Shown: piece by piece, positions 1 to 10,313 of the stretch | How positions within the stretch are numbered: the stretch's first letter is position 1 | Layout: each line of letters opens with the position of its first letter | Source of the DNA: Guillardia theta CCMP2712 | Taxonomy: Eukaryota > Cryptophyceae > Pyrenomonadales > Geminigeraceae | DNA: 20,895 nt | Reading direction: 5' to 3' | NCBI RefSeq assembly: GCF_000315625.1 | Contig: NW_005434633.1 | Span: 90,616-111,510 of the forward strand | Program-made: the position numbers and the translations under genes | The notes under the pieces: generated by a model | What the model saw: only the letters and a program-made list of their open reading frames with translations | Databases searched by the model: none | Told to the model about the DNA's origin: nothing

Positions 1-79
1 TCCGTCCGTCCTCCTCCTCCTCCTCCTCCTCCTCCTCCTCCTCCTCCCTCCCTCCCTCCCTCCCTCCCTCCCTCCCTCA
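1..79. repeat. (CTC)n and (CCCT)n simple repeat
   Basis: The first 80 bases are a CTC trinucleotide run followed by a CCCT tetranucleotide run. It lies just upstream of gene 1 and may be part of its promoter or 5' flank. No coding meaning is assigned. Confidence 0.95.
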
Positions 80-126
80 TCTCATTCTGCTGATCTGTAA
101 ACGTCTTCCTTCTTGAATGACCTGAG

Positions 127-2338
127 ATGTTGCAGCCAGCGAAGCCCGAGAGCGAAGTTCCGCCCACAGGGGAGGAATCGGAAACAAGTGATCTCTTGAC
201 ATGTCTCGTAAACTTGTTGCAGTAAAATAAAACTTTCGCAGGTGACGTGCAGAAAGATGCTCCGACGAGCTCGACCAAACCTTCATGGCTGAGTAAGAGG
301 TCCTCGACGACTCTGGAGGAGCAGAAACGGCTGGCGCGGGAGAGGGGGAGGCAGAGGGCTCTACTGCGGCAGTTGAGCATGAAAGAGCAAGAGAAGCAAG
401 AGTTTGGGAAACAAGAAGCTGACAAGGGAAGTCACTTGCCCGAGGTCTTGAAGCCTCCACATGCTGCAGCTGAGGGAGAGGACAGGGGTAAGGAGTCTTG
501 CTCCTTGCCTGAGGCGCAACAGAGCCAAGGGAAGGAGGAGGCAAACTCTGTTGGAGATGCTCGTCCCCACTCGTCTCCTCCTCCTCCTCCTGCTCTTCAC
601 TCCTCCTCTTCCATCTCAGCCCCGCACAAGGTGGAGGACGGTGAGCTACGTCTATCCGATCTCTCCCCTCCGTCCTCGGTCGACAGGCCTCTGGCAGGAT
701 TCCAGCTGCAGTCTGCGAGCCGAGCTGCCTCCTTTGCTGAGCAGAAGAGACTTGCGAGGGAGAGGGGGAGGAAGAAAGTGCTTGAAAGGCAGCAGGCTCA
801 GAAGGAGGAGGAAGAGAAGAAGGGGGAAGGGGAGTCGAAACCGACTGTCTCCTCTGACGTTCCGAAGGAGGTGAAGAGCGCATGGTCATCGCCAGAGGAA
901 GCTTCAAGGAAGGAGGAGAAGGAGGAGGTGGATGGGAGCTTGAGGAAGTTAGAAGGGTTCGAGGAGCAAAAAAGGCTGGCGCAGGAGAGAGGAAAGCAGA
1001 AGGCGTTGGAGCGAGAGGCACAGAGGAGGGAGCAAAGCAGGCTGGCAGCTGAGGCTCGAAAGGCCGAGGAGGAGCGGGCGAGAGAGCAGGAGGCGATCGA
1101 GCGGAAGAAGCAGGAGGCAGAGGCGAGGAGGAGGAAGGAAGAACAGGAAGCGAGGGCGAAGCTCGAGGCAGAGATCGCGGCGAGGATGCGAGCGGAGGAG
1201 GAGAAGAGAGAGAATGAGCGACAGCTACATCGGAAGAAGGGGATGGAACTGTGCGAGGACGCGAAGACTGCGGCTGAGAAGAAGCAGTTCGGCAACGCAA
1301 AGTCGCTGCTGTCAGCGGCGCAGGAGGAGCTGCGGAGGTCGGGGATGGAGGAGGACGAGGAGGAGGTGATCACGCGGGGTCTGCGACAATTCATCGAGAG
1401 GAAACAGGAAGAGCACCTGCAGGTCCTGCGGGAGGAGGAGGAGAGGCTTCTGCGGCAAAAGGAGGAGAGGATGAGGGAGCTGGAGGAGGAGGCGAGGCGT
1501 GCCAATGAGAGAGCGATCGAGGAGGCGAGAAAGAGGACAGAGCAGGCCTGGTTTCGAGCCGCGGAACAGGGAAAGCACCACAAGCTGGATGCCATGATAG
1601 AGGACGGAAGCATAGTCGACCCTGACCTCCGGGACGAACACTTCCGTACTGCTCTGCACGTAGCAAGCACGTGCGGGCAGAAGAAGGCAGTTAGGACGCT
1701 GTTGAGGAGAGGAGCGGAGATCGACAACAAGGATGCAGAGGGGAGGACGGCGCTGGTGCTTGCTGAGCTTCACCGGCATGAAGAGGTGGCGGATTACCTC
1801 CGAGAGAAGGGAGCAGACACCAGCATGCTGGAGGCGAGCAGGCGGCGGGAAGGAGGAGCAGCAGGAGCAGCCGGAATGGAGGCGACCTCGGATCCCCTGG
1901 AGAGGGTGAAGCAGCGATCTTGCAGCGGCAAGGTCAGGGGATGCGAAGGAGCTGCAGGAGCTGCTGGGCAAAGGGTGCATCCTGATGTTGAGGACGGGCA
2001 GGGTAACTCGGCGCTGCTGCTGTCGACCGTCTTCGGGCATGAGGAAGCAGTGGATGCTCTGATTCAGTCAGGGTGAGCGTCGTGGAGCAAGATCTTCCCT
2101 CCGATCCTCCTGCTCATGCTTCCTGTGATCTCCTCGTGTTCAATGCTCCTCTCCTCTCCTCTCCTCTCCTGTTAGAACATCTAGCTAACTCGACTACTCT
2201 CCTCCTCCTCCTCCTCCTCCTCCTCCTCCTCCTCCTCCTCCTCCTCCCCTCCTCCTCCTCCTCGCTCCTCCGTCCTCCTCCTCCTCCTCCTCCTCCTCCT
2301 CCTCCTCCTCCTACCTCCTCCTCCTCCTCCTCCTCCAC

Positions 2339-2435
<97 letters not shown>

Positions 2436-4262
2436 CATCCTCATCATCCCTACTGAGTGCATCTCTCTCACCCTTGTTTCCGCAGTTGCAACTTGAATCC
2501 TTCCAACTCTGCAGGCGAGACGCCGCTGACCCTTGCAAGAAGCTGCCATGCCCTTTCCCTTGTGCGCGGCAAGGAGGCAGAAAACTACAAGAACATCGCT
2601 GCCATTCTAGAGCAGAACGGGGCGTCTGAGAGTCCTTCCTACATGACCATACGCACCAGGAACCCAGCTTCCTCCTCCTCCACCGACCACCACCATCGCC
2701 CTCCCTCCGCCTCCTCCTCTGCTCAGAAACACTCCAAGAAGAGGCCGGGGACCGCGACGGTGATGAAGGCAGCTATGAACTTGTTCTCAGTGTTCGACAA
2801 GAGCAAGGCGAAGAAGGAGGTGCTGAAACTGGAGGAGGAAGTGAAGGACCTGGACAAGGCTCGAGCTAAGCTTTCGAAGGCTGAGAAGGTCTTTCGCAGA
2901 ATTCTCTCCTCTATCCGTTCCTATGCTCCTCCCGTCCGCTTCCTCTCCTCTCCCTCCTCCTCCTCTCTCTCCTCTCTCACCTCCTCCCCCCCCATCTTGC
3001 CTCCCTCCCATGCTCTCCTCCCCTCTCCCCCTCCCTCCCTCCTGCTTCCCCTCCTTGACGGCTCTGCAGAAAGCCAACGAGGCGGCTGAAAAAGCCTCCA
3101 AGGCTCATCAGGAGCTGCTGGCCCGCGCCGAGCGTTTTGCTCCTCAGATCGAGCGAGTGAAGGAAACGATGAGGGCGATGAGAAACTTCGACGACGCCAA
3201 GTCGCTGCTAGCGGAAGCTAAGGCTCTGGAGAGGGAGGGAGCGCTGTCGAAGGAGGCGCTAGAGGCGTTTGCATGGCCCAAGGAAGAGCTGATGCTGCTG
3301 CAGAGCATAGTTGACGTACAGGTGAGAGAGGAGGGGAGAGATGGACCCTAAAATGATGTCATGTCATGTCATGTCATGTCATGTCATGTCATGTGCTCGA
3401 CATGGTATGATGTCATGTCATACATGCTTGTCCCCTCTCTCTCCTGCGCCTCCTGATTTTCCCTCGTGCAGAACGACTTGAACTCGTTGCTACGAGCCTG
3501 CCGCCACCTCGACGCCGAAGATGATCCGCACAGCAGCAACCTGCGAAAGAATCTCAAGTTTGCCATCAAGGTGATGCCGAGCAGGCGAAGTTTCGCTACT
3601 GAGATCTCCTCGTCTACCCTTTCCCCTCCTTCCGTCCTTCTCCTCCTCGATACTCCACCCTCTCCACCCTCCTCCTACCCTCCTTCCTTTTCCTCCCGCT
3701 TCTTCCTCCCACTCCTTCCTCCTCTTCCTCTTTCTCTTCCTTGCCAGACACTCTCCCCCTCCTCCTCCTCCTCCTCTCTTTCCACAGGAGCTCGTGGAAG
3801 TTCTGTTTCAGAAGACTCTCGAGGCAGAAGAGAAGCTCAGTGACACGTCACGCGGCAAGAAGGCCATCAAGAAGGACATCCAAGTCGCCTATGATCTGCT
3901 GGACAAGGCGCTCGATCTCCTCTGCTGCTTCATCTCCCTCATCTCATCTTGCCCCGTCGTTCCCCTTCCCCACATACTGTCCTCTCAACTCTCTTGCCCT
4001 CTCCTGTCCTGCTCTTCCCTTGTCCGCTACTCCTCCTACTTATCCTCCTCTACTTGTCCTCCTCCTTCTACCTCCGCTACCTGCTCATCTCTCCTCCTCC
4101 ACTTCTCCTCACTATCCTTCAGGAAAGTCTCTCCCTCAACATCGTTTCTCCATCATACGAGGAGTGCCAGGTGATCTCCGATCTTCTCCTTCCCCTCTGA
4201 CAAGTGCATGGCAGAGGAGGCTCAAACTTCTAGAAACCCAGTACGCGCATATTCTCTTCTAG
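127..4262 (+). CDS. Coiled-coil and ankyrin-repeat protein (969 aa, 8 exons)
   Basis: Exons: 127-187, 242-2072, 2486-2888, 3070-3321, 3472-3570, 3788-3955, 4123-4170, 4215-4262. All introns are GT-AG and phases match. The start is the first ATG after an in-frame TGA at 118; the 54-base first intron joins residue 21 (Ser) cleanly. Residues 47-56, 187-196 and 262-271 carry three copies of an EQKRLA(R/Q)ERG motif. Residues about 207-457 are a charged Glu/Lys/Arg coiled coil. Residues about 459-549 and 595-655 are ankyrin repeats (TALHVAS, ALVLAELHRHEEVADYLREKGAD, LLSTVFGHEEAVDALI, GETPLTLA). The C-terminal third is again helical and Lys/Glu-rich. Ankyrin repeats bind proteins, so a scaffold or cytoskeletal role is likely, but no specific family is recognised. 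The exon 6 donor is uncertain: a GC donor at 3908 is also in phase. The last two 48-base exons are the weakest part. Confidence 0.8.
2073..2485 (+). repeat. Microsatellite-filled intron of gene 1
   Basis: This 413-base GT-AG intron consists largely of a CTCTC run (about 2149-2170), an interrupted CTC run (about 2198-2336) and about 31 ATC copies (2341-2433). It ends in a normal TTTCCGCAG acceptor. Read through, it would give poly-Leu, poly-Pro and poly-His, but the ankyrin repeat continues exactly when it is spliced out. Confidence 0.85.
3356..3394. repeat. (ATGTC)n pentanucleotide repeat
   Basis: About eight tandem ATGTC units lie inside the 150-base intron 3322-3471 of gene 1, with a second short block at about 3410-3421. 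Confidence 0.9.
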
Positions 4263-4322
4263 TCACAATGACATGTTGTATCATGATGAATGAATGTATA
4301 TTGTTCTTACCAGACCGTCTCG

Positions 4323-7300
4323 CTATCTCAAGCTCCACAGCATCACTAACAATGCCAGCAGTGCAGCGCACCCAGTCATCTCTCGTTGAGCAGCGCTAGT
4401 CTGGGAGCCGGCAGGCGTTGTCGCTATCGAGGTACCTTCACATGTCTCTCAGGTCAAGCACGTCAAACGACCAACAAGTCAAACTCACCGCTGACGTTGC
4501 AGATGTCAACATTGCAGTACTGACCCGTGTAGCAGGACTTACACTGACACAGCGCTTGACCTCCCAGCGTCTGGAAGTTGTACTGAGGTTCCTTGGGGAT
4601 ACACTGCATGCCGCAGTCTGGCCCCGTGTACCCGTTGGTGCACGTGCAAGTCCCGTCGTTCTCACAGTCGTAGAGCTCTGCGTCGCAGAACTGACAGGCC
4701 TGAGGGCAGTCGTTGGCAACGAGGGTACCCGGACATCCTGACTTGGTTGACGTCTCCGAAGTCTTCAACCCCACGCACGTGCCGTTGTTGTTCCACAGGC
4801 CCTGCCGAGCGAGCGAGTCGAGGTAGCTCTTACAGGTAGCTCGATCCCCGACTCGGTTCGACTTGTCGAAGGTCCCCCTGTTGCTGCACGGGCTCGCCGT
4901 CCCCCCGTTGCAGCGGATGTTGCAGTCCGGCCCTTTCCATCCCCTCCGGCAGTTGCAGAGACCGTCGTAGGTGAAGCCTGCTCCCACGCACTCCGTCGCC
5001 ACTACCGAGTGATGCAGCCCGGCGGCAACGAGCGACACAGGGCGCATTGCCTTGTTGTCCTTGGGCGGCAGCGTCTTGATGCTGTCTCCGAGCCCGTCCA
5101 AAGGGCTGACGTTGGGGGCCGGGAGCTCTGCGGCCTCGAAGTAGGGGACCTTGGTGGGAGCGTCGCTGAAGATATGATCGCCCTTTCCCAGCTCGCCGTA
5201 GTAGTTGGAACCCCACACCAGCAGCGTGCCGTCGCTCATGATCAGCAGGTTATGATCCTCCCTCGCCGTTACCTGGGTGGGCTTGGACACCATGGTGGAC
5301 CCCAAGAAGGGGAAGACGGAGGGCATGTAGGGGAGGAGGGGAATGGGCCTGTCGCTGTTGAGCCGGATGGGGAGAGGAGAGTCTGGGCACATGCGTTGGC
5401 TGGGGCTGTTGACGTTCTCACCTCCCGAGCAGTTGGTCCCCAGCTGACCCCTCACGTTGCTGCCCCACGTGTAGATCTCGCCATCCCTCGCGATGCAAGG
5501 GGTCGTTGAGAGGATGTCGGCGGACGCTCCCAGCATCGTGTTGCGACTCCTCGCCCCTCCGTCGCAGTCACAGTCAGCGCGAGAGAGCTTGAGCGTGCTG
5601 CAGAGCGAGGGCATTGGGCAGCTGGCGCAGGAGGCCGTGATGAGGACGTTGTGGAAGGAGCCAGAGACGAGGTCGAGGGGGCTGAACACCATCCCAGAAT
5701 CCCCTAGGGGATCAAACATGCTCAACTTCCGGGGGATGGACATGCAGCGCACGTTGGAGCCCGAGCAGGGGTCGTTAAGAACAGCAGCTTGTGGCCAGTT
5801 GCCCCGAGTCCCGGGCCCCTGCAGCGTCCAGGGGCACTTGACGTCTCCTGAGATGACGAGGCAGCCCAGCTGACCGAAGGAGTTGTCGCCCCACCCCCAC
5901 ACCTCGTGCGCCCCTGCGTCTCTCTGCACCACCACCAGCGAGTGATAGGCGCCAGCCGAGACCTTGACGGGCTTGAAGGTGCAGGGCAAGACTGCCGGCA
6001 GGGCGGCGCAGTTGGGGTCGATCTTACCACAGATGCATGGGTCCCCGTTCTGCGCCGAGGTGACGGCGCTCTGGAGGAAGCGAACCCTGGTGGGGGTCGT
6101 CCTAATCGAGAGATCGCCCTGCCCGAGCTGTCCCAGGTTGTTCGCCCCCCACGTGTACACGTCCCCTGACGTGGTGACGGCGATGCTGTGGTAGGCCCCC
6201 GCGTCAAAGTCGAGGATGACAACTCCGTCGAGGGACGTGATAAGGTTAGGAAGATCCTTGTTGACTGCGTCCCCCAGTCCCAGCTGGCTGTAGAGGTTGA
6301 ACCCGAACGTGTCCACCCCCCCGCTCTGACCGAAGTTCTGGAAGTTCCAACTCAGCACCTCGTGTACGCTGTATGCATCTCCCGTGGAGGAGGTGAAACC
6401 GATCCACGCTTTCCCGTCCTTGACGCACGAGTAGGCGAGGCAGGTGACTGTGTCCACGGCTCCTCCACAGACTGCCCCGCCGTCGCACTTGCATGCAGCT
6501 CCTTGCTTCGGGCCAGCGCTGCAGACGTAGGAGGAGATGTGAGATCGGAGGTCCAGGTCGTGTCTTATCTTGGGGCTCCTCGTGTCGTCCAGGAAGATTT
6601 CGATCACAAACGGGCGGTAGACGATGAGCAGCTGATGCATTGCCCCGTCCTTCACGTCCTCCATCTAATCCCACACGTCATGACTCGACCTCTGCCAGCA
6701 CACAACTTACAAAGCACGAGTTGACCGTTTGCAGCTGCGCGTCGGAGCAGCAAGTCTCAGGACGGTACACGTTGCAGGTGGATCGAGGCTTCCACTCGCC
6801 TGGAAGCTCATGACTTGTACTGGCACATCACACAGAAGCAAGGAGCTCACTCTGAACCAAGAAGCAGTTCTGTTGAGAGCCAGCAGTGATGGTCGTGTAG
6901 GGCGCGCCGTAACAACCTCGGACGTTGATCCCTCCCTTACCAGGCGCCGTCGAGATTTCAATACCAAAGGAGTTTGGGATTCCATCCGAAAGCGAAGTCT
7001 TGGTAGACCTCGCTATCCCAAGATCGCTGTCGAGGAAAGGCAAGACATCAGCGGACAGGCATGTCCTCCTTCCCTTGTCACCTTCCGGATCCTCCCAGCG
7101 GTCTCTCTTGCTCTTGTATGCCATGGTTCTGAATGGCAAACACTATCCCGTTGCCGCCCCCTGTCGGGTCGTTCTTGGAGATCGAGAAGAAGAACCCGCA
7201 CTGCCAAGCATCGTACACGTTGACCTTTTGCTGTTCCCACGTCAGGACAGACTGCCGGCGCTCAGCACTGGCTAGGAACCTTTCGCCATATCGCTCCGCT

Positions 7301-8435
7301 GGTTAGCCTAAGAGGAGGGTTTGGGGTAATGCTGAACAAGGCGAGGTCGCTGCATGGCGAAATCCACCAGTTGATGCCGATAGGAGCCTTCAGGGCGCTC
7401 GAGCAAGGCTGCCACGTCACAGTCAAGCAACAGGCTCGACCAGCTTCTGACAAGCACCTGAGCAGCAAACTGTCCGATCCAGCACCAGGTGTTGACAAGC
7501 TTGATGCCGTTGGCGGCAGCCCAGCTGGGGCTGTAGCACTGCCTTCCGCTGTAGGTCTGCTTGACGCCTGCAGGCACCGGCGTGCCTTCCCATGGGACGC
7601 ATCTGGGACAATCAGTCGCAGGGGCTATCGGCTGCGAAGCTTGTCCGTAGAAAACAAAGTCGTTCTGCGCGCCAGCAAACCCATCGTACTCGAAGAAGTC
7701 GACTGCCAGAACAGCGAGTAAGAGAGAAACTGCAAGCTCTGCCTCACCTGCCGAAGGAGGAGTCGTCAACACCGTGTGCTGGAAGCCCATCGCCAACTCA
7801 ACGATTGAGATCGGCTGAACCTCGTTCGGAAGAGTGTCGTTGTAATGCGCTCCCTGCGTCAGCAAGCCCGTCAAGCACACGCGTCGCTAGCACCTTTGAC
7901 GCGCGTCACCTGACCCAGCTGACCGTGATCGTCTCTCCCCCATGAGTAGAGGGTGTTTGGACCCTCCCACTGCAAGATGCAGGACTGAGCTCCACCTGCT
8001 CTTTCAGTCACCAACTGCCTCACCAGACTCTCCCGCATGTCACATCGAAGTTTGCTTATTCGCGCGTACACGGTTGACAAGGGCGTTGGCTCCTTCCTGT
8101 CGACATAATCTCCCACTCCTAGCTGAGCATAATTGTTGCGACCGAACGCCTGGGACAGAACTCAACAGCAGCTACATGGCGCACCGACAACTCACGTATG
8201 TGACCATCCCGTACTTGCAGAACTGATCGGGTACGCAATGTTGCGACGGAATCCTTGAAAGGAAGAGGTTGATAAGGTCAGCCAGCAGGAAGTTAGCTGA
8301 CCTCTTGGTCCCGTTGTCGTAGGTGACAGCAGACCACTCCTGCGAGGCCGGCGGAGGAGCTCCTTTGAGACTCGCTGAGTGGGGTAGGAGAGCAAGGAGG
8401 AGGGGTGGTACCAGTGAAACCGATCGGAACAGCAT
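4323..8435 (-). CDS. Secreted RCC1-propeller/L-type lectin/EGF protein with GPI-like tail (1224 aa, 10 exons)
   Basis: Exons in coding order: 8435-8196, 8149-7910, 7853-7748, 7702-7458, 7408-7280, 7230-7082, 7026-6851, 6799-6711, 6664-4489, 4447-4323. Introns are 41-56 bases, GT-AG, all in phase. Residues 1-22 are a signal peptide (MLFRSVSL, then a Leu-rich core). RCC1 blades 1-2 (AFGRNNYAQLG, YSWGRDDHGQLGQG) span about 78-190. Residues about 196-567 are an L-type lectin domain: LRLTSGAIWRK, FFFSIS...GNGIVFAIQNHG, DGIPNSFGIEIS, and the closing AWIGFTSSTG...VHEVLSWNF, with extra Cys pairs. Five more RCC1 blades follow (e.g. YTWGANNLGQLGQGD, VWGSNYYGELGKGD) to about 1015. Then come EGF-like and ShK-like Cys modules (GYTGPDC; CPQACQFC) to about 1185. 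The tail ends in a hydrophobic segment of about 15 residues suited to GPI attachment. It is predicted to be an extracellular, sugar-binding surface protein; ligand unknown. Confidence 0.88.
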
Positions 8436-9224
8436 CGCACAGGTATGTGATGGGCGGCCTGCGGCAATGTTCATCTCCTCACTTTTCTCATGGCGTAAAG
8501 ACCTGCCGCAGACAGAGTTGGGGATCTTGAACCGTACCATGGCTGCTTCCTCCAGGTACAGAAGGCATACCAAGGCCACTTGGACCCAGCGTCGCTGCCC
8601 GCCAAGGCTTCCAGAGCAGGAAGCCATTGCGGGCATCAACTTTGAGCAGCAGCAAGACTACAGGAGACAAGAGATCAAGTTCATCCTGCAACTACATGCA
8701 GGCTGATGCCAGGGAGCGACCTGTCTGTCATGTCATGCCGTTTGCAATCAGAAGGTCCTCAGAGCTTCAAACTCGATGGAAATCGTGTCCTTGCACACTG
8801 TGACAACCAAGAATGAGCACAACATAGTTTTTTGATGATCGTCATCGTCATTGTTTCCACCACCTACTAATTTCATCAAAAATTCCATGCGAACCTATGA
8901 GGCCCGAAAAAGACACTTCCATCACTGTTCTGCTCTTTCTTCTTCTCACCTGCAAAGATTTTCTCTTCGCATGCATCATCTTCTCTCATCTCACTCCTCT
9001 CTTCTCCTCCTCCCAGCTCTCATCGTCTCCTCCCTCTCTTCCTCCTCCTCCTCTCAGCACTGGTCTCTACTCTCCGCCCTGGTCGTTGCCTCATCCTGCT
9101 CTACCCCAGGCTGGGACTGTACCCCCCTTCTTTACTGCAAACTGACCCCTCTTCCCCCTTTCATGAAACTGAGGGGGGCTCGAGAACTGTCCAGGAATCT
9201 CACCGATGCCGCACGGTCAGAACA
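8436..9224. other. Intergenic, upstream of gene 2; no gene seen
   Basis: This is the 5' flank of gene 2. The middle (about 8930-9060) is pyrimidine-rich (TCTTC/CTCC). Short open frames on both strands have no recognisable protein features and no convincing splice partners. Confidence 0.6.
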
Positions 9225-9374
9225 AACTCACTGAGTCACCATTGGCTATCAAGTGCCGATCGGACCCGGCCGCTCACGGTCGGACTGACGGTCCGGGCCC
9301 GGCCATCATCGGCGAACTTGTTTTCCCCTTGAGTCCGGCGTATGCCAGGCCCGGGCCGCGGGCACCGGCGGGAG

Positions 9375-9416
9375 TCTCCTGATTGTCCTCGTACTGATTT
9401 TTAACTTAACTTTGAG
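9375..9416. repeat. 42-bp direct repeat, copy 1
   Basis: It matches 9761-9802 at 41 of 42 positions (T/C difference), 386 bases apart. In one frame both copies read LLIVLVLIFNLTLS. The core includes GATTGTCCTCGTACTGAT. Confidence 0.9.
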
Positions 9417-9483
9417 CCTAAAGGACGGAGGATTCAGTGGTCTCTTGGCCTCGCAAGACGTCTCAGGTGATCCGACTTGCAAA

Positions 9484-9642
9484 CGCATCCGGTCCAGGAT
9501 CTTTCGTCAGCTCAAGGCCTCCCTGTCCTACGCTGCCATCATCGCCCGGGGTGCATCCCGGTATGCGTCTCATTCCTTCGGCGGCGGCCACTGCGACATC
9601 GCTGGCATGGCTGCGCGGGGGGATTGTCCAGCGCGCCGTTAA
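9484..9642 (+). pseudogene. Possible tyrosine-recombinase C-terminal fragment
   Basis: The open frame ending at TAA 9640-9642 contains SRYASHSFGGGHCDIAGMAA. This resembles the box around the HxxR motif of eukaryotic tyrosine recombinases (Crypton/DIRS type), where the usual form is close to HSFRRGG followed by a helix rich in Ala. Here the expected Arg of HxxR is Gly and the frame stops soon after, with no following catalytic Tyr, so it would be inactive. The frame is open upstream through copy 1 of the 42-bp repeat. The resemblance is short and judged by eye. Confidence 0.35.
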
Positions 9643-9760
9643 GTGAAGGTATCAGTTAAGTTTGGGGGCAGCAGTTGGCAGGATTGGGTTTGGTTCTCGC
9701 TGTCTTTTCTCTTCTCGCCGTTTGGCCTGTGCGACAGTGTCAGGGTCAAGCCTCCTCGAC

Positions 9761-9802
9761 TCTCCTGATTGTCCTCGTACTGATCTTTAACTTAACTTTG
9801 AG
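9761..9802. repeat. 42-bp direct repeat, copy 2
   Basis: This is the partner of 9375-9416 (41/42 identical), and it preserves the same LLIVLVLIFNLTLS reading. The flanking sequences differ, so the repeat has sharp edges. Confidence 0.9.
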
Positions 9803-9887
9803 TAAAACTTGCAGTCAGTCAGTGACGACTCGGCGTCCGACCGTAACCAGTAACGGTCGCCCGGGAGCCGCTGGGTCTCAGTGAGTT

Positions 9888-10313
9888 GAGAAGCCGGCCG
9901 GGTCCCCGGCCCGGGCCGCCGAGCCTGTTAACTGAAAGGGGGTGGAGGGGGGGGGAGGGTTATTAAGGTACCGGTGTGATAGAGCCTTGTATCGCTACGA
10001 AGTACCGGGTGTACGAGGACACAACTGAATTGTGTGTTGTACGGGTTGTGCAATGGTTGCGGTTATTCCACAAAATGGTGGGCTGCAGGAGTTGGGAAGG
10101 TGGAGATGGAGATGGAGATGTTGATTGAAGAGTTGACATGATCCACATGAGGATCAGAATTGACATGAGGAACAGGACGTAGAAAGTGAAGTAGAGTGAT
10201 TGGGGAGAGAAATTTATGGTTTAATGACTGGGGAGAGACATTTATTGTTGATTAGCAAGGGGATACCGCCAATTACGTATGGCTTTTGTGACGGCGTGAT
10301 TGACATCAGGAAG
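9888..10313. other. Intergenic, upstream of gene 3; no gene seen
   Basis: It begins with a GC-rich block (9893-9920, able to fold GGCCGG/CCGGCC) and a G-run at about 9930-9957. AT-richer sequence follows, with the repeated phrase TGGGGAGAGA at about 10200 and 10229. It is probably the promoter and 5' UTR of the EF-hand gene. No open frame is supported. Confidence 0.55.

Larger units (their letters stand above)
9225..9887. mobile_element. Possible decayed transposable element with 11-bp inverted ends
   Basis: AACTCACTGAG at 9225-9235 is matched exactly in reverse complement by CTCAGTGAGTT at 9877-9887, enclosing 663 bases. Inside are GC-rich blocks, a 42-base direct repeat pair (9375-9416, 9761-9802) and a recombinase-like open frame. 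No target-site duplication was identified. An 11-base match could be chance, so the element boundaries are tentative. Confidence 0.35.

Noticed and set aside
77-1300. Long minus-strand open frame, Ser/Pro-rich
   Set aside because: It is the antisense shadow of the Glu/Lys-rich coiled-coil exon of gene 1 and has no domain of its own.
2073-2549. Poly-His, poly-Leu, poly-Asp and poly-Met frames
   Set aside because: They are produced by CTC and ATC repeats inside a spliced intron; the ankyrin repeat is continuous only when this is removed.
4830-6674. Several plus- and minus-strand frames overlapping exon 9 of gene 2
   Set aside because: They are shadows of the 725-codon RCC1/EGF exon, which has consistent domain matches in its own frame.
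9262-9905. Second inverted pair GGACCCGGCCG (9262-9272) and CGGCCGGGTCC (9895-9905)
   Set aside because: It crosses rather than nests with the 9225/9877 pair, and both arms lie in GC-rich blocks where such matches are easy by chance.
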